From: Acidobacteriaceae bacterium
GTDB lineage: Bacteria > Acidobacteriota > Terriglobia > Terriglobales > Acidobacteriaceae
NCBI GenBank assembly: GCA_003166055.1
Contig: PMWR01000162.1
Location: 1 to 5,255 of the forward strand
Direction: 5' to 3'
DNA: 5,255 nt
Shown here: positions 5,167 through 5,255 of the stretch, one piece after another
Layout: each line of letters begins with the position of its first letter
How positions within the stretch are numbered: position 1 is the first letter of the stretch
Made by a program: the position numbers and the translations under genes
The notes under the pieces: model-generated
The model's input: only the letters and a program-made list of their open reading frames with translations
What the model was told of the DNA's origin: nothing
Databases searched by the model: none

Positions 5167-5255
5167 GTGATTTCGCGCTCGCAAATCAAGGGAATCCTGG
5201 GCCTGACCCTGCTGCTGCCGGTGGCTCTTGTGGCCTGCCACAAGGAAGAGCAGGC
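5167..5255 (+). CDS. Lipoprotein N-terminus (3' partial), possibly an efflux periplasmic adaptor
   Basis: Only 29 complete codons are in the window. The GTG at 5167 is the only plausible start: an in-frame TAA lies at 5161-5163, and the next GTG would cut into the hydrophobic core. The reading is (M)ISRSQIKGILGL, then LTLLLPVALVAC and HKEEQ. That is a basic n-region, a hydrophobic core and a lipobox (LVAC, Cys at residue 24) followed by a charged tether, so the product is a signal-peptidase II lipoprotein. AAGGA lies directly against the start codon, too close for normal use. Lipoproteins with a C-(H/K)-K-E-E tether downstream of metal genes are often RND efflux membrane-fusion proteins, but nothing visible proves this here. 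It lies 170 bp after the barrel gene on the same strand and may have its own promoter. Confidence 0.65.
   Translation, partial: MISRSQIKGILGLTLLLPVALVACHKEEQ

Noticed and set aside
4993..5241. Minus-strand open frame of 82 codons across the last spacer
   Set aside because: No domain sense, no visible Shine-Dalgarno, and it runs antisense to the convincing lipoprotein signal sequence.

Overview
The window reads as a stretch of a moderately GC-rich chromosome, probably from an acidobacterium (Acidobacteriota, Terriglobia-like). That assignment is an inference. It rests mainly on the first gene, which joins an anti-sigma zinc finger to a carboxypeptidase-regulatory-like domain of the kind found at the N-terminus of the large TonB-dependent receptor families of Acidobacteria. 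No rRNA, tRNA, CRISPR array, insertion sequence or phage gene is visible.

Layout. (1) 1-1602, plus strand, 5' end cut off: a membrane-anchored anti-sigma-factor-like protein. It has a zinc-finger tail, one membrane span, a long low-complexity periplasmic linker and an Asp-box (BNR/YCF48-like) module interrupted by a carboxypeptidase-regulatory-like domain. (2) 1636-2595, minus strand, convergent with the first gene at a 33-nt gap: a six-helix cation diffusion facilitator (CDF) with an unusual metal-site pattern and a His-rich tail. (3) 2596-2820: a divergent intergenic region holding a strong Shine-Dalgarno for the CDF gene, two adjacent dyads and the probable SD of the next gene. (4) 2821-4173, plus: a Tat-exported three-domain multicopper oxidase, probably started by TTG. 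(5) 4166-4996, plus, overlapping the oxidase by 8 nt: an outer-membrane beta-barrel-like protein with a signal peptide. (6) 4997-5166: a spacer with a possible promoter. (7) 5167 to the window end, plus: the first 29 codons of a lipoprotein.

How they may work together. The CDF transporter (inner membrane), the copper oxidase (periplasm), the beta-barrel protein (outer membrane) and a following lipoprotein (possibly an efflux adaptor) would together cover every layer of a Gram-negative envelope. This is consistent with a metal-homeostasis or metal-resistance locus. The oxidase and barrel genes are almost certainly co-transcribed. The link to the CDF gene is only by divergent neighbourhood, and the lipoprotein's identity lies outside the window. 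The anti-sigma gene appears to be an unrelated neighbour whose ECF sigma partner would lie upstream.

Most notable are the split Asp-box architecture of the anti-sigma-like protein, the phenylalanine at the type 1 copper axial position of the oxidase, and the E-x3-H pattern replacing the usual D/H-x3-D in helix 2 of the CDF transporter.
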